NCBI GenBank assembly: GCA_020248915.1
Contig: JADCGP010000003.1
Location: forward strand, 62,001-126,000
Reading direction: 5' to 3'
DNA from: Rubrivivax sp.
GTDB lineage: Bacteria; Pseudomonadota; Gammaproteobacteria; Burkholderiales; Burkholderiaceae_C
DNA length: 64,000 nt
Part shown: piece after piece, positions 55,497 to 64,000 of the stretch
Numbering within the stretch: the stretch's first letter is position 1
Layout: each line of letters opens with the position of its first letter
The notes under the pieces: model-generated
What the model saw: only the letters and a program-made list of their open reading frames with translations
What the model was told of the DNA's origin: nothing
Databases searched by the model: none
Program-made: the position numbers and the translations under genes

Positions 55497-55916
55497 ATGA
55501 GCAAGACCCATGTCCATCGCGTCACCGTGCACTGGGGCGACTGCGATCCAGCCGGCATCGTCTTCTTCCCCAACTTCAGCCGCTGGATGGATCAGGCCTC
55601 GATGGCCTTCTTCGTCGCCTGCGGCCTGCCTCCCTGGCGCGAGCTCGAGCGCACGCGCGGCATCGTCGGCACGCCGCTGCTCGAGATCCACACGAAGTTC
55701 CTGCGCCCGGCCAGCTATGGCGACGCGCTCGAGGTGCACACCTCGATCGAGGAGTGGGCCGCCAAGACCTTCCGGCACCGCCACGTCGTGCGGCGCGGCG
55801 ACACCGTGCTGTGCGAAGGCACCGAAGTCCGTGCCTTCGTCGTGCGCGACCCGGCCGACGCCACGCGCATCAAGGCCATTCCCGTCCCCGAGGACATCCG
55901 CGCGCTGTGCGGCTGA
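55497..55916 (+). CDS. 4-hydroxybenzoyl-CoA thioesterase-like hot-dog protein
   Basis: A 139-residue thioesterase. HWGDCDPAGIVFFPNFSRWMD contains Asp17, the catalytic Asp position of 4-hydroxybenzoyl-CoA thioesterase from Pseudomonas CBS3. The hot-dog fold helix and strands follow. It would release the free aromatic (or acyl) acid at the end of the pathway. Last gene of the plus-strand cluster, 27 bp after the thiolase. Confidence 0.87.
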   Translation: MSKTHVHRVTVHWGDCDPAGIVFFPNFSRWMDQASMAFFVACGLPPWRELERTRGIVGTPLLEIHTKFLRPASYGDALEVHTSIEEWAAKTFRHRHVVRRGDTVLCEGTEVRAFVVRDPADATRIKAIPVPEDIRALCG

Positions 55917-55956
55917 GGGCGGCGCGGGCCTCCGGCCCCGTCAGACCGTCAGGCCT

Positions 55957-56895
55957 TCAGGCCTTCAGGCGCCGGATCAGGCTCGACGTGTCGTGCCGGC
56001 CGCCGCCCATGGCCTGCAGCTCCGCGTAGAACTGGTCCACCAGTGCCGTCACCGGCAGCTGGGCGCCGTTGCGACGCGCCTCGTCGAGCACGAGGCCGAG
56101 ATCCTTGCGCATCCAGTCGACGGCGAAGCCGAAGTCGAACTTGCCATCGAGCATGGTCCTGCCGCGGTTGTCCATCTGCCAGCTCTGCGCCGCGCCCTTG
56201 CCGATCACGTCGAGCACGAGCGGCATGTCCAGGCCCGCGCGCCGGCCGAAGGCCAGGGCCTCCGACAGGCCCTGCACCAGGCCCGCGATGCAGACCTGGT
56301 TGACCATCTTCGCGAGCTGGCCGGCGCCGCTGGCCCCCACCCGGGTGACGGCGCGCGCGAAGTCCATCGCCACCGGCTTCATCGCGGCGAAGGGCTCGCC
56401 GTCGCCGCCGCACATGACGGTGAGCGCGCCGTTGACGGCGCCGGCCTGGCCGCCGGAGACCGGCGCGTCGACGAAGTGAAGGCCGCGGGCGCGCGCCGCC
56501 GCGTGCAGCTCGCGCGCCACCTCGGCCGATGCCGTCGTGTGGTCCACGAACACGGCTCCCGGCTTCATGCCGGCGAAGGCGCCGTCGGCGCCGCGGGCAC
56601 CGTTGCCCAGGTCCGCACCCAGCACCACGGCGCGCAGGTCGTCGTCGTTGCCGACGCAGGCGAAGACGAAGTCGGCGCCGCCGCCGGCGGCGGCCGCTTC
56701 GCGCGGGGTCGGTGCGTGGCTGCCTCCGTACTCGCCGGCCCAGGCGGCGGCCCTGGCGGCGGTGCGGTTGTAGACGGTGACCCGGTGGCCGGCGCGCGCC
56801 AGGTGGCCGGCCATCGGGTGGCCCATGACGCCGAGGCCGAGGAAGGCGACGCGGCGCGGGGCCTGCGGTTCGTAGCTGCGGGGGCTGGTGCTCAT
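55957..56895 (-). CDS. Beta-hydroxyacid dehydrogenase (3-hydroxyisobutyrate dehydrogenase-like)
   Basis: A 312-residue NAD(P)-dependent enzyme. FLGLGVMGHPMAGHLARAG (residues about 18-36) is the dinucleotide loop, VDAPVSGGQAGAVNGALTVMCGG the substrate motif, and Lys in GAGQLAKMVNQV the catalytic lysine. Family members reduce tartronate semialdehyde or oxidise 3-hydroxyisobutyrate and similar acids. It is on the opposite strand from the CoA cluster, so a link is not assumed. An 8-bp CCTTCAGG tandem repeat lies at its 3' end. Confidence 0.88.
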   Translation of the reverse strand: MSTSPRSYEPQAPRRVAFLGLGVMGHPMAGHLARAGHRVTVYNRTAARAAAWAGEYGGSHAPTPREAAAAGGGADFVFACVGNDDDLRAVVLGADLGNGARGADGAFAGMKPGAVFVDHTTASAEVARELHAAARARGLHFVDAPVSGGQAGAVNGALTVMCGGDGEPFAAMKPVAMDFARAVTRVGASGAGQLAKMVNQVCIAGLVQGLSEALAFGRRAGLDMPLVLDVIGKGAAQSWQMDNRGRTMLDGKFDFGFAVDWMRKDLGLVLDEARRNGAQLPVTALVDQFYAELQAMGGGRHDTSSLIRRLKA

Positions 56896-56944
56896 GCCCC
56901 CGATGATGCCAACAACGGGCGGCCGCCGCCGCGCGCGGTCGCCC

Positions 56945-58081
56945 TCAGACGACCTTCAGGTGCTCGGTGCCGGCGGCCAGGTCGCGGCTGCGGGCGCGCT
57001 TGCTCTGCAGCTTGAATTGCAGCCGCAGGTCGTTCAGGCTGTCGGCGTTGCGCAGCGCGTCCTCGGCGCTGATGACGCCTTCCTCGTAGAGGTCGAACAG
57101 GCTCTGGTCGAAGGTCTGCATGCCGAGCTCGCGGCTGCGCTTCATCAGCTCCTTCAGCTCGGCGACCTCGCCCTTGAAGATCAGGTCGCTGACCAGCGGC
57201 GTGTTCAGCAGGATCTCCACCGCCGCGACCCGGCCGCGCGTCTTCTCGCGCGGCACCAGGCGCTGGCTGACCATCGCCCGCAGGGTCAGCGACAGGTCCA
57301 TCAGCAGCTGCGGGCGCCGCTCCTCGGGGAAGAAGTTGATGATGCGGTCCAGCGCCTGGTTGGCGCTGCTGGCGTGCAGCGTGGCCATGCACAGGTGGCC
57401 GGTCTCGGCGAAGGCCACCGCGTGCTCCATCGTCTCGCGGTCGCGGATCTCGCCCATCAGGATGACGTCCGGCGCCTGGCGCAGCGTGTTCTTCAGCGCG
57501 GCGCCCCAGTTGTCGGTGTCGATGCCGATCTCGCGCTGCGTGATGATGCAGTTCTTGTGCGGGTGCACGAACTCGACCGGGTCCTCGACGGTGATGATGT
57601 GCCCGTGGCTGTTCTCGTTGCGCCAGTCGACCATCGCCGCCAGCGAGGTGCTCTTGCCGCTGCCGGTGGCGCCGACGAAGATCACCAGACCGCGCTTGGT
57701 CATCGCGACGTCCTTCAGGACCGCGGGCAGCCCGAGGCCTTCGATCGTCGGCAGCTGCTGCGGGATCGTGCGGAGCACCATGCCGACGAAGCCCTGCTGC
57801 ATGAACGCGTTGACGCGGAAGCGGCCCAGCCCTTGGGGGCTGATCGCGAAGTTGCACTCCTTGGTCCTCTCGAACTCCGCGGCCTGGCGGTCGTTCATCA
57901 CCGCGCGGGCCAGCGCGATCGTGTGCTGGCCGGTCAGCGGCTGCGGGCTGACCTTCGTGATCTTGCCGTCGACCTTGATCGCGGGCGGGAAGTCGGCCGT
58001 CAGGAAGAGGTCGGAACCGTTGCGGCTGTTCATCACGCGCAACAGGTCATTGATGAACTTGGAGGCCTGGTCGCGTTCCAT
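56945..58081 (-). CDS. pilU: Twitching motility ATPase PilU
   Basis: A 378-residue secretion-type ATPase. Walker A is GATGSGKST near residue 140, with the Asp box VDGKI, the His box (HASSANQALDRIINFFPEE) and ITVEDPVEFVH. The N-terminal SDLFLTADFPPAIKVDGKI and the long C-terminal tail (LRLQFKLQSKRARSRDL) distinguish PilU from PilT. It helps PilT retract type IV pili under load. Downstream of pilT in the same direction. Confidence 0.95.
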   Translation of the reverse strand: MERDQASKFINDLLRVMNSRNGSDLFLTADFPPAIKVDGKITKVSPQPLTGQHTIALARAVMNDRQAAEFERTKECNFAISPQGLGRFRVNAFMQQGFVGMVLRTIPQQLPTIEGLGLPAVLKDVAMTKRGLVIFVGATGSGKSTSLAAMVDWRNENSHGHIITVEDPVEFVHPHKNCIITQREIGIDTDNWGAALKNTLRQAPDVILMGEIRDRETMEHAVAFAETGHLCMATLHASSANQALDRIINFFPEERRPQLLMDLSLTLRAMVSQRLVPREKTRGRVAAVEILLNTPLVSDLIFKGEVAELKELMKRSRELGMQTFDQSLFDLYEEGVISAEDALRNADSLNDLRLQFKLQSKRARSRDLAAGTEHLKVV

Positions 58082-58145
58082 CTGCTCTCTCCGTAGGGCG
58101 GGGCCGGGCGGCCGCGGGCCGGTCCGGCGGGGCCGCCGTGGCCGT

Positions 58146-59189
58146 CTAGCCGGGGAAGTTCTCCGGGACCTTGGCCTTGGTACGCGCCTCGGCGGTGCTG
58201 ATCAGGTTGCGGCGCACGAGGTCGGCGAGGTTCTGGTCGAGGGTCTGCATGCCCAGGCTCTGCCCGGTCTGGATCGCGCTGTACATCTGCGCGATCTTGT
58301 TCTCGCGGATCAGGTTGCGGATGGCGCTGGTGCCCAGCATGATCTCGTGCGCGGCGACGCGGCCGCTGCCGTCCTTGAGCCGGCACAACGACTGCGAGAT
58401 CACCGCCACCAGCGACTCCGACAGCATCGAGCGCACCATCTCCTTCTCGGCGGCAGGGAACACGTCCACGATCCGGTCCACCGTCTTGGCCGCGCTCGAG
58501 GTGTGCAGCGTGCCGAACACCAGGTGTCCGGTCTCGGCGGCGGTCAGAGCCAGGCGGATGGTCTCCAAGTCGCGCATTTCGCCGACCAGGATCGCATCGG
58601 GGTCCTCGCGCAGCGCGCTGCGCAGCGCGTTGGCGAACGACAGCGTGTGCGGGCCCACCTCGCGCTGGTTGAGCAGGCACTTCTTGCTCTCGTGCAGGAA
58701 CTCGATCGGGTCCTCGACCGTGAGCACGTGGCCGTAGGTGCTCTCGTTGAGGTGGTTGACCATCGCCGCCAGCGTCGTGCTCTTACCGCTGCCGGTGGGC
58801 CCGGTGACGAGGACCAGCCCGCGCGGGCGCAGCGCGAGCTCGGCGAAGACCTTGGGCGCGCCGAGCTGCTCGAGCGTCAGGATCTTGCTCGGGATCGTGC
58901 GGAACACCGCACCGGCGCCGCGGTTCTGGTTGAACGCGTTGACCCGGAAGCGCGCCAGGCCCTGGATCTCGAAGCTGAAGTCGCACTCGAGCGTGTCCTC
59001 GTAGTGCTTGCGCTGCCCGTCGTTCATGATGTCGTAGACCATCGCGTGGACCGACTTGTGGTCCAGCGGCTCGACGTTGATGCGGCGCACGTCCCCGTGC
59101 ACCCGGATCATCGGGGGCAGGCCCGCCGACAGGTGCAGGTCGGAGGCCTTGTTCTTGACCGAGAAGGCCAGGAGCTGGGTGATGTCCAT
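58146..59189 (-). CDS. pilT: Type IV pilus retraction ATPase PilT
   Basis: A 347-residue hexameric ATPase that depolymerises the pilus. MDITQLLAFSVKNKASDLHLSAG is the PilT N-terminus. Walker A is GPTGSGKST near residue 131, and the AIRNLIRENKIAQMYSAIQTG motif is required for retraction. The start at 59189 is supported by homology; longer frames extend into yggS. pilU follows after 64 bp, and yggS is divergent with 40 bp between starts. Confidence 0.96.
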   Translation of the reverse strand: MDITQLLAFSVKNKASDLHLSAGLPPMIRVHGDVRRINVEPLDHKSVHAMVYDIMNDGQRKHYEDTLECDFSFEIQGLARFRVNAFNQNRGAGAVFRTIPSKILTLEQLGAPKVFAELALRPRGLVLVTGPTGSGKSTTLAAMVNHLNESTYGHVLTVEDPIEFLHESKKCLLNQREVGPHTLSFANALRSALREDPDAILVGEMRDLETIRLALTAAETGHLVFGTLHTSSAAKTVDRIVDVFPAAEKEMVRSMLSESLVAVISQSLCRLKDGSGRVAAHEIMLGTSAIRNLIRENKIAQMYSAIQTGQSLGMQTLDQNLADLVRRNLISTAEARTKAKVPENFPG

Positions 59190-59229
59190 CTGGAGGCACG
59201 GCTCCGCCGCGCGTAAGCTGCGAATGATT

Positions 59230-59925
59230 ATGGGCAGCATCGGAAGCAACCTGCAAGAAGTGAAGCGGCGCATCGACGCCGCCTGCGCCGCCAGCGGCCG
59301 CAATGCCAATACCGTCACGCTGCTGGCGGTGAGCAAGACCTTCGACGGCGCGGCGGTGCGCGAGGCCCACGCCGCCGGCCAGCGCGCGTTCGGCGAGAAC
59401 TATGTCCAGGAGGCGCTGGCCAAGATCGACGGCCTGGCCGACCTGCGGGCCTCGCTCGAGTGGCACCTGATCGGCCCGCTGCAGAGCAACAAGACGCGTC
59501 CGGTGGCCGAGGCGTTCGACTGGGTGCACACCATCGATCGGCTGAAGCTCGCCGAGCGCCTGGCCGCGCAGCGCCCGCCGGGCCTGCCGCCGCTGCAGCT
59601 GTGCCTGCAGGTCAACATCAGCGGCGAGGCCAGCAAGAGCGGCGTGACGCCGGGGGAGCTGCCCGCGCTGGCGCACGCGGTGGCCGCGCTCCCCGGCGGG
59701 AGGGTGAGGTTGCGCGGCCTGATGGCGATCCCGGAGCCGGCCGCGGAGCTGCAGGCGCAGCGCGCGCCGCACCGGGCGCTGGCGGCGCTGGTGCATGCGC
59801 TCAACGCGCAGGGCCTGGCCCTGGACACGCTGTCGATGGGGATGAGCGCCGACCTGGAGGCCGCGGTGATGGAGGGCTCCACCCTGGTGCGGGTGGGCAG
59901 CGCGATCTTCGGCGCGCGCGCCTGA
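59230..59925 (+). CDS. PLP homeostasis protein YggS
   Basis: A 231-residue fold-type III PLP-binding protein with no known catalytic activity. The PLP lysine is in LLAVSKTF, followed by FGENYVQEALAKI, WHLIGPLQSNKTR, and MGMSADLEAAVMEGSTLVRVGSAIFG. It helps keep free pyridoxal phosphate in balance. Two ATGs are in frame (59224 and 59230). It sits next to pilT, an order common in proteobacteria. Confidence 0.92.
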   Translation: MGSIGSNLQEVKRRIDAACAASGRNANTVTLLAVSKTFDGAAVREAHAAGQRAFGENYVQEALAKIDGLADLRASLEWHLIGPLQSNKTRPVAEAFDWVHTIDRLKLAERLAAQRPPGLPPLQLCLQVNISGEASKSGVTPGELPALAHAVAALPGGRVRLRGLMAIPEPAAELQAQRAPHRALAALVHALNAQGLALDTLSMGMSADLEAAVMEGSTLVRVGSAIFGARA

Positions 59926-59962
59926 CGCTTCCGGCCCCTCTCGCCCCGGGGCGACCAGGGCC

Positions 59963-60154
59963 TCAGAGCAACAACCCGACCAGGGCCATCAGCACCGTCA
60001 GGACGATCGAGCTGGTGAGCGGCACGAACCACTCCCGCCCGCCGGCCCGGAAGTGGAAGTCGCCGGGCAGCTTGCCCAGCCCGATCTTCGCCATCCAGCC
60101 CTGCAGCACGTTGAACAGCAGGCAGGCGAGCAGGAAGACGAGCAGCCAGCGCAT
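59963..60154 (-). CDS. DUF2905 small membrane protein
   Basis: A 63-residue protein: an N-terminal transmembrane helix, the conserved GLGKLPGDFHFRAGGREWFVPLTSSIVLTVL segment and a second helix. This is the DUF2905 signature; function unknown. It lies 24 bp downstream of the MidA-like gene on the same strand. Confidence 0.9.
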   Translation of the reverse strand: MRWLLVFLLACLLFNVLQGWMAKIGLGKLPGDFHFRAGGREWFVPLTSSIVLTVLMALVGLLL

Positions 60155-60178
60155 CGGTGCAGTGTGGGCGCGGCGCGG

Positions 60179-61369
60179 CTAGAGCGTGTGGGTGCGGTCG
60201 CCCGCGGCGAAACCAAGCGGCCCGTCGTGGCCGAAGTCGAGCCCGCGCGCCAGGCCCAGCACCTTGAACAGCTCGCCCATCTCGTGCTCGGTGAGCAGCT
60301 TCTGCGCCGCCGCCCGGGCGCGCAGGTCGGCCCCGGCCAGCAGTGGGAGCAGGCCGCAGTTCATCAGGAAGCGCGCCTGCGAGGTGTAGCCGACGACCTG
60401 CAGCCCTTCCTCCTGGGCGGCCAGCGCGAGGGCGCTGAAGTCCAGGTGGGCGGTGATGTCCTTGCGGCCCACGTCGGACAGCGGGTCGGGGTCGGCGCGG
60501 TGCGCGCGGTGGCACATCAGCGTGCCGCCGCGGCGCGCCGGCAGGTAGTACTCGGCCTCGGGGAAGCCGTAATCGACGAAGAAGGCCGCGCCGCGCACCA
60601 GCACGCCGGCCAGCGTCCGCACGAAGGCCTGCGCCTGCCGGTGCAGCTCGGTGACGTAGCCAGGGGGGAAGGGCCCGGGCGCGGGCGGCGCCAGCGCGGT
60701 CGGGCGGTCCTCCCAGGCGAAGCGCCCGCCGCCAGCGCCGTCGCCGCGCCAGGCCACGCCGCGCTCGAGCCAGCGCGCGCCATCGAAGGCCAGCAGCATG
60801 ATTGGCATCGCGTCCAGCACCTCGTTGCCGACGACCACGCCCTCGATCCGCGCCGGCCAGGCGTCGAGCCAGCGCACCCGCGTCCCGAAGCGCGCCAGCC
60901 TGGCCTGCTGGCGCGCGCGCAGCGCGGCCGACAGCTCGACGATGGCGTAGTGCCGCGGCGGCATGCCGAGAGCTTCCAGCGCGTCGAGCAGCTGCTCGGC
61001 CAGCGCCCCGCTGCCGGCGCCGAACTCGATCACGTCCGCACCGCCCGGCCCGCCGAGCGCCGCGAGCGCCTGCGCGAGCTGCCGCGCCAGCGCGCGCCCG
61101 AACAGCGGCGACAGCTCGGGCGCGGTGACGAAGTCGCTGCCGGCAGCGGGCCCGGCGCCGAACAGCGGCGCCTCGCGGGCGTAGTAGCCCAGGCCCGGCG
61201 CGTACAGCGCACGCTCCATGAAGCGCTCGAAAGGCAGCCAGCCGCCGGCGGCCGCGATCTCCCCGCGCAGCAGCCCGGCCAGGGCGGCCGATACACTGTC
61301 TTCCCCGGGACCGGGAGCGGCCGGCGTTGGCGCGCTCGCGGCGACGCCGCCGCGTTGGGCTGTCGACAT
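60179..61369 (-). CDS. MidA/NDUFAF7-family SAM-dependent methyltransferase
   Basis: A 396-residue protein of the DUF185 family. GYYAREAPLFGAGPAAGSDFVTAPELSPLFG is diagnostic, DVIEFGAGSGALAEQLL is motif I of the methyltransferase and VVVGNEVLDAMPI follows. The eukaryotic homologue NDUFAF7 methylates an arginine of complex I; bacterial targets are unknown. The ATG at 61369 is used. A second in-frame ATG at 61390 overlaps the divergent pteridine reductase start in the palindrome CCATGG. Confidence 0.9.
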   Translation of the reverse strand: MSTAQRGGVAASAPTPAAPGPGEDSVSAALAGLLRGEIAAAGGWLPFERFMERALYAPGLGYYAREAPLFGAGPAAGSDFVTAPELSPLFGRALARQLAQALAALGGPGGADVIEFGAGSGALAEQLLDALEALGMPPRHYAIVELSAALRARQQARLARFGTRVRWLDAWPARIEGVVVGNEVLDAMPIMLLAFDGARWLERGVAWRGDGAGGGRFAWEDRPTALAPPAPGPFPPGYVTELHRQAQAFVRTLAGVLVRGAAFFVDYGFPEAEYYLPARRGGTLMCHRAHRADPDPLSDVGRKDITAHLDFSALALAAQEEGLQVVGYTSQARFLMNCGLLPLLAGADLRARAAAQKLLTEHEMGELFKVLGLARGLDFGHDGPLGFAAGDRTHTL

Positions 61370-61388
61370 GGTCCGGGCATTCTGAACC

Positions 61389-62180
61389 ATGGATCCGCGT
61401 CCCGTCGTCCTCGTCACCGGCAGCGCCCAGCGCATCGGGCGCGCGATCGCGCTCGAGCTGGCCGCGGCCGGCTGGCGCGTCGCGGTGCACCACCGGCGCT
61501 CGGCGGCAGAGGCGGCGCAGACGGTCTCGGCGATCGCGGCCGCCGGCTCGCAGGCGCTCGCCTTCGTGGCCGACCTGGCGCAGGAGGACGCGGCCGAGGC
61601 ACTGGTGCCGGCGGTGGCGCAGGCCTTCGGGCGCATCGACGCGGTGGTCAACAACGCCTCGCTGTTCGAGCACGACACGATCGACACCCTGCGCTGGGAC
61701 GTGCTGGAGCGCCACTGGCGCGCCAACACGGCCGCGCCGCTGGTGCTGGCGCGGGCGCTGCACCGGGCCGCCGCGGCGCCCGGCGCCCCGGCGGCGCCGG
61801 CCGGCGGCCGCGCGGTCGTCAACCTGCTCGACCAGAAGCTGTGGAACCCGAACCCCGACCACCTCAGCTACACGCTCAGCAAAGCGGCGCTGGAGAGCGC
61901 GAACACGCTGCTGGCGCTGGCGCTGGCGCCGGCGGTGCGCGTGGTGGGCGTGGCGCCCGGCGTCACGCTGCTGTCGGGCGACATGAGCGACCCGGAGTTC
62001 GAGGCTTCGCACCGGATGACGCCGCTCGGCCGCAGCTCGACGCCCGCGGACGTCGCGCGCGCGGTGCGCTTCGCGCTCGAGTCGCCCGCGATCACCGGCA
62101 CGACGCTGCTGGTCGACGGCGGCCAGCACCTGTCGCCCCAACGGCGCGACGTGATGTTCCTCGCGCGCGGCAGCGCCTGA
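61389..62180 (+). CDS. Pteridine/dihydromonapterin reductase (FolM-like SDR)
   Basis: A 263-residue SDR with the TGSAQRIG cofactor loop (TGxxxRxG form, typical of PTR1/FolM), NNASLFEHD, and the YTLSKAALE catalytic Tyr/Lys. In the usual Ser position it has Asp (NLLDQKLWN), as in FolM/PTR1 proteins. It reduces pterins such as dihydrofolate or dihydromonapterin. It is followed directly by folB, which supports a pterin role. Confidence 0.85.
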   Translation: MDPRPVVLVTGSAQRIGRAIALELAAAGWRVAVHHRRSAAEAAQTVSAIAAAGSQALAFVADLAQEDAAEALVPAVAQAFGRIDAVVNNASLFEHDTIDTLRWDVLERHWRANTAAPLVLARALHRAAAAPGAPAAPAGGRAVVNLLDQKLWNPNPDHLSYTLSKAALESANTLLALALAPAVRVVGVAPGVTLLSGDMSDPEFEASHRMTPLGRSSTPADVARAVRFALESPAITGTTLLVDGGQHLSPQRRDVMFLARGSA

Positions 62181-62185
62181 ACCAC

Positions 62186-62587
62186 ATGCCCTCCGACCTG
62201 CTCCACCCCGCCCTCGCCGGCTGCCGGCGGCTGTTCCTGCGCGACTACGAACTGCCGGTGCGCATCGGCATCCACGACTTCGAGCAGGCCGCGCCTCAGC
62301 GCATGCGCTTCAACGTCGACCTGTACGTCCCGCTGGAGTCCACCACGCCGGGCCGCGACCACATCGACGAGGTGGTCGACTACGACTTCGTGCGCGAGGT
62401 CATCCGCCGTCGTGTGGCCGTCGGCCACATCGGCCTGCAGGAGACGCTGGTGGACCACGTCGCGGCGCAGCTGCTGGCGCACCCGCTCGTGCGCGCCGTG
62501 CGCGTGGCCGGCGAGAAGGCCGACGTCTACCCGGACTGCGACGCCGTGGGCGTCGAGGTCTTCGTCCTCAAGGAGTCGGTGCGGTGA
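62186..62587 (+). CDS. folB: Dihydroneopterin aldolase FolB
   Basis: A 133-residue enzyme of folate synthesis. [43 protein letters not shown], and the catalytic Lys in [20 protein letters not shown] are characteristic. It splits 7,8-dihydroneopterin to 6-hydroxymethyl-dihydropterin and glycolaldehyde. Second gene after the FolM-like reductase; its stop overlaps the ttcA GTG start. Confidence 0.92.
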   Translation: MPSDLLHPALAGCRRLFLRDYELPVRIGIHDFEQAAPQRMRFNVDLYVPLESTTPGRDHIDEVVDYDFVREVIRRRVAVGHIGLQETLVDHVAAQLLAHPLVRAVRVAGEKADVYPDCDAVGVEVFVLKESVR

Positions 62588-63531
62588 ACGACCTGTCCGA
62601 TGCCGCCAGGGCGCGCAAGGCCGCGCACGAGGCCAACAAGCTGTCCAAGCGGCTGCACCGCCAGGTGGGCCAGGCGATCGCCGACTTCCGCATGATCGAG
62701 GCCGGCGACAAGGTGATGGTCTGCCTGTCGGGCGGCAAGGACAGCTACGCGCTGCTCGACGTCCTGCTCGGGCTGCAGGCGCGCGCGCCGGTCGACTTCA
62801 GCCTGGTCGCCGTCAACCTCGACCAGAAGCAGCCCGGCTTTCCCGCGCACGTGCTGCCCGAGTACCTCGCGAGCCGCGGCGTGCCGTTCCGCATCGAGGA
62901 GCAGGACACCTACAGCATCGTCAAGCGGCTCGTGCCCGAGGGGCAGACGATGTGCAGCCTGTGCTCGCGGCTGCGCCGGGGCATCCTGTACCGCGTGGCG
63001 GGCGAGCTCGGCGCCACCAAGATCGCCCTCGGCCATCACCGCGACGACATGGTCGTGACGCTGCTGATGAACATGTTCTTCGGTGGCCGCATGAAGGGCA
63101 TGCCGCCCAAGCTGGTGTCCGACGATGGAAGGAACGTGGTGATCCGGCCTCTCGCCTACGTGGCCGAGACCGACCTCGAGCGCTGGGCACGCATCCGCCG
63201 GTTCCCGATCATCCCGTGCACGCTGTGCGGCAGCCAGGAGAACCTGCAGCGCGTGCAGGTCAAGAAGATGCTGCGCGAGTGGGAGCGCCAGTACCCGGGG
63301 CGCAGCGACAACATGTTGCGCGCGATGGCGCACCTCGTGCCCTCGCACCTGATGGACCGGAACCTGTACCCCTTCACGACGCTCCAACCGAGCGGGAGCC
63401 CCGAGCCAGGGGGTGACGTGGCGTTCGATGACGAGCCCTGCACCGGCGGCGACGGCACCATGGCCGTGGCCTCCGCCGTCCCGGGCGCCGCGGCCGTGAA
63501 TTGGATGCCACGCCCCGAACCGGAGGAATGA
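62584..63531 (+). CDS. ttcA: tRNA 2-thiocytidine biosynthesis protein TtcA
   Basis: A 315-residue ATP-dependent sulfur-transfer enzyme that thiolates cytidine-32 of tRNA. The PP-loop is SGGKDS at residues 49-54. Four cysteines that hold the iron-sulfur cluster lie in two CxxC pairs: CSLC at 124-127 and CTLC at 212-215. [15 protein letters not shown] and [14 protein letters not shown] fit the family. It starts at GTG 62584, overlapping folB (GTGA). The C-terminal 40 residues are a low-complexity tail. Confidence 0.95.
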   Translation: MNDLSDAARARKAAHEANKLSKRLHRQVGQAIADFRMIEAGDKVMVCLSGGKDSYALLDVLLGLQARAPVDFSLVAVNLDQKQPGFPAHVLPEYLASRGVPFRIEEQDTYSIVKRLVPEGQTMCSLCSRLRRGILYRVAGELGATKIALGHHRDDMVVTLLMNMFFGGRMKGMPPKLVSDDGRNVVIRPLAYVAETDLERWARIRRFPIIPCTLCGSQENLQRVQVKKMLREWERQYPGRSDNMLRAMAHLVPSHLMDRNLYPFTTLQPSGSPEPGGDVAFDDEPCTGGDGTMAVASAVPGAAAVNWMPRPEPEE

Positions 63532-63533
63532 CG

Positions 63534-64000
63534 ATGGACCGACGCAGAATGCTGCTGGTGGCGGCCGGTGCCGCCGTGCTGCTCTCGGGTTGCGCCGCGA
63601 TGCGCAGCGTGACGAGCGACGTTTCCAGCTTCGGCGAGTGGCCGGCCGAGCGCAAGCCCGGAAGCTACGCCTTCGAGCGGCTCCCATCGCAGGCGGCGCG
63701 CGCCGCCGACGCGGAGGCGTTGGAGGCGGCGGCGCGCCCGGCGCTGGCCAAGGCCGGCTTCCGGCCCGCCGAGACGGGCCAGGAGCCCGACGTGCTGGTG
63801 CAGGTGGGTGCGCGCCTGACGCGCACCGAGGTCAACCCCTGGGCCGACCCGTTCTGGTGGCGCGGCGGCTTCGGGCCGTGGCGGCACGGGCCCTGGCCCG
63901 GGCCGGCGTGGAGCCTGCAGGCGCGCTACGACGCCCAGCGCTACGAGCGCGAGGTCGCCGTGCTGATCCGCGACCGTGCCAGCGGCAAGCCGCTCTTCGA
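63534..64000 (+). CDS. DUF4136-type lipoprotein, 3' end outside the window
   Basis: A protein starting MDRRRMLLVAAGAAVLLSGC, a lipoprotein signal with the LLSGC lipobox, then SFGEWPAERKPGSYAFERLPSQ, which resembles the DUF4136 family of outer-membrane lipoproteins. The ATG at 63534 follows GGAGGA with seven-base spacing; ATG at 63528 overlaps the ttcA stop and lies too close to that site. The frame is still open at 64000, so the gene is incomplete. Function unknown. Confidence 0.8.
   Translation, partial: MDRRRMLLVAAGAAVLLSGCAAMRSVTSDVSSFGEWPAERKPGSYAFERLPSQAARAADAEALEAAARPALAKAGFRPAETGQEPDVLVQVGARLTRTEVNPWADPFWWRGGFGPWRHGPWPGPAWSLQARYDAQRYEREVAVLIRDRASGKPLF

Noticed and set aside
59400..62141. 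Minus-strand open frame of 913 codons
   Set aside because: Shadow of yggS, the MidA-like gene and the pteridine reductase in other frames; no family motif.

Overview
The window is chromosomal DNA from a very GC-rich Gram-negative bacterium. Gene content (paired PilT/PilU twitching ATPases, LplT, AmpG, acetoacetyl-CoA synthetase, TrxC, a FolM/FolB pair, TtcA, TonB receptor, several family-5 solute-binding proteins) and the style of the proteins point to a betaproteobacterium, most likely order Burkholderiales. That placement is inferred from gene content; there is no rRNA or tRNA gene here to confirm it.

Layout. 1-14 kb: ordinary chromosome. A cut-off NAD(P)-binding protein sits divergent to a LysR regulator, followed by a YxWxGxW-type lipoprotein, a DsbA/FrnE oxidoreductase behind two orphan dipeptide-type ABC permeases, an aldehyde dehydrogenase-SDR-lipoprotein set, an aromatic aminotransferase overlapping a glutathione peroxidase, a double-receiver-like protein, an EamA exporter, LplT, alanine racemase and ArfB. 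14.0-26.7 kb: an accessory island. It begins with a structured inverted-repeat element and a 233-bp sequence, then an IS630 pseudogene and an IS1595 (ISXO2-like) pseudogene. A complete type I-E CRISPR-Cas operon follows (cas3-cas8e-cse2-cas7-cas5-cas6e-cas1-cas2). After that come a short leader with a consensus IHF site and an array of 31 repeats and 30 spacers. The same 233-bp sequence then recurs in direct orientation, so the whole defence locus is bracketed by long direct repeats.

26.7-36.5 kb: an oligopeptide-type ABC system, with a double ATPase and two permeases on the minus strand and three tandem paralogous solute-binding proteins on the plus strand. 36.6-40.3 kb: an HTH domain fused to a degenerate citrate-synthase-like domain, divergent from a TonB-dependent receptor, with dyad operators between them. 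40.3-51 kb: acetoacetyl-CoA synthetase, TrxC, AmpG, a Tat-dependent M48 protease, a GST, the CCA-adding enzyme, a small zinc-ribbon membrane protein, a FAD oxidoreductase and a methyltransferase.

50.7-56 kb: a TetR regulator with two operator copies faces a four-gene CoA pathway (feruloyl-CoA-synthase-like ligase, crotonase, thiolase, 4-hydroxybenzoyl-CoA-thioesterase-like protein). This looks like side-chain shortening of a phenylpropanoid or similar acid. 56-64 kb: a beta-hydroxyacid dehydrogenase, PilU, PilT, YggS, a DUF2905 protein, a MidA-like methyltransferase, a pteridine reductase, FolB, TtcA and a DUF4136 lipoprotein that runs off the end.

The main biological unit is the CRISPR-Cas island. 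All eight cas genes look intact by their catalytic motifs, and the leader has what adaptation needs. The surrounding transposon debris and direct repeats suggest the locus arrived, or was rearranged, through repeat-mediated recombination. Apart from the HTH-citrate-synthase fusion and the architecture around the island, I see no clearly new system.
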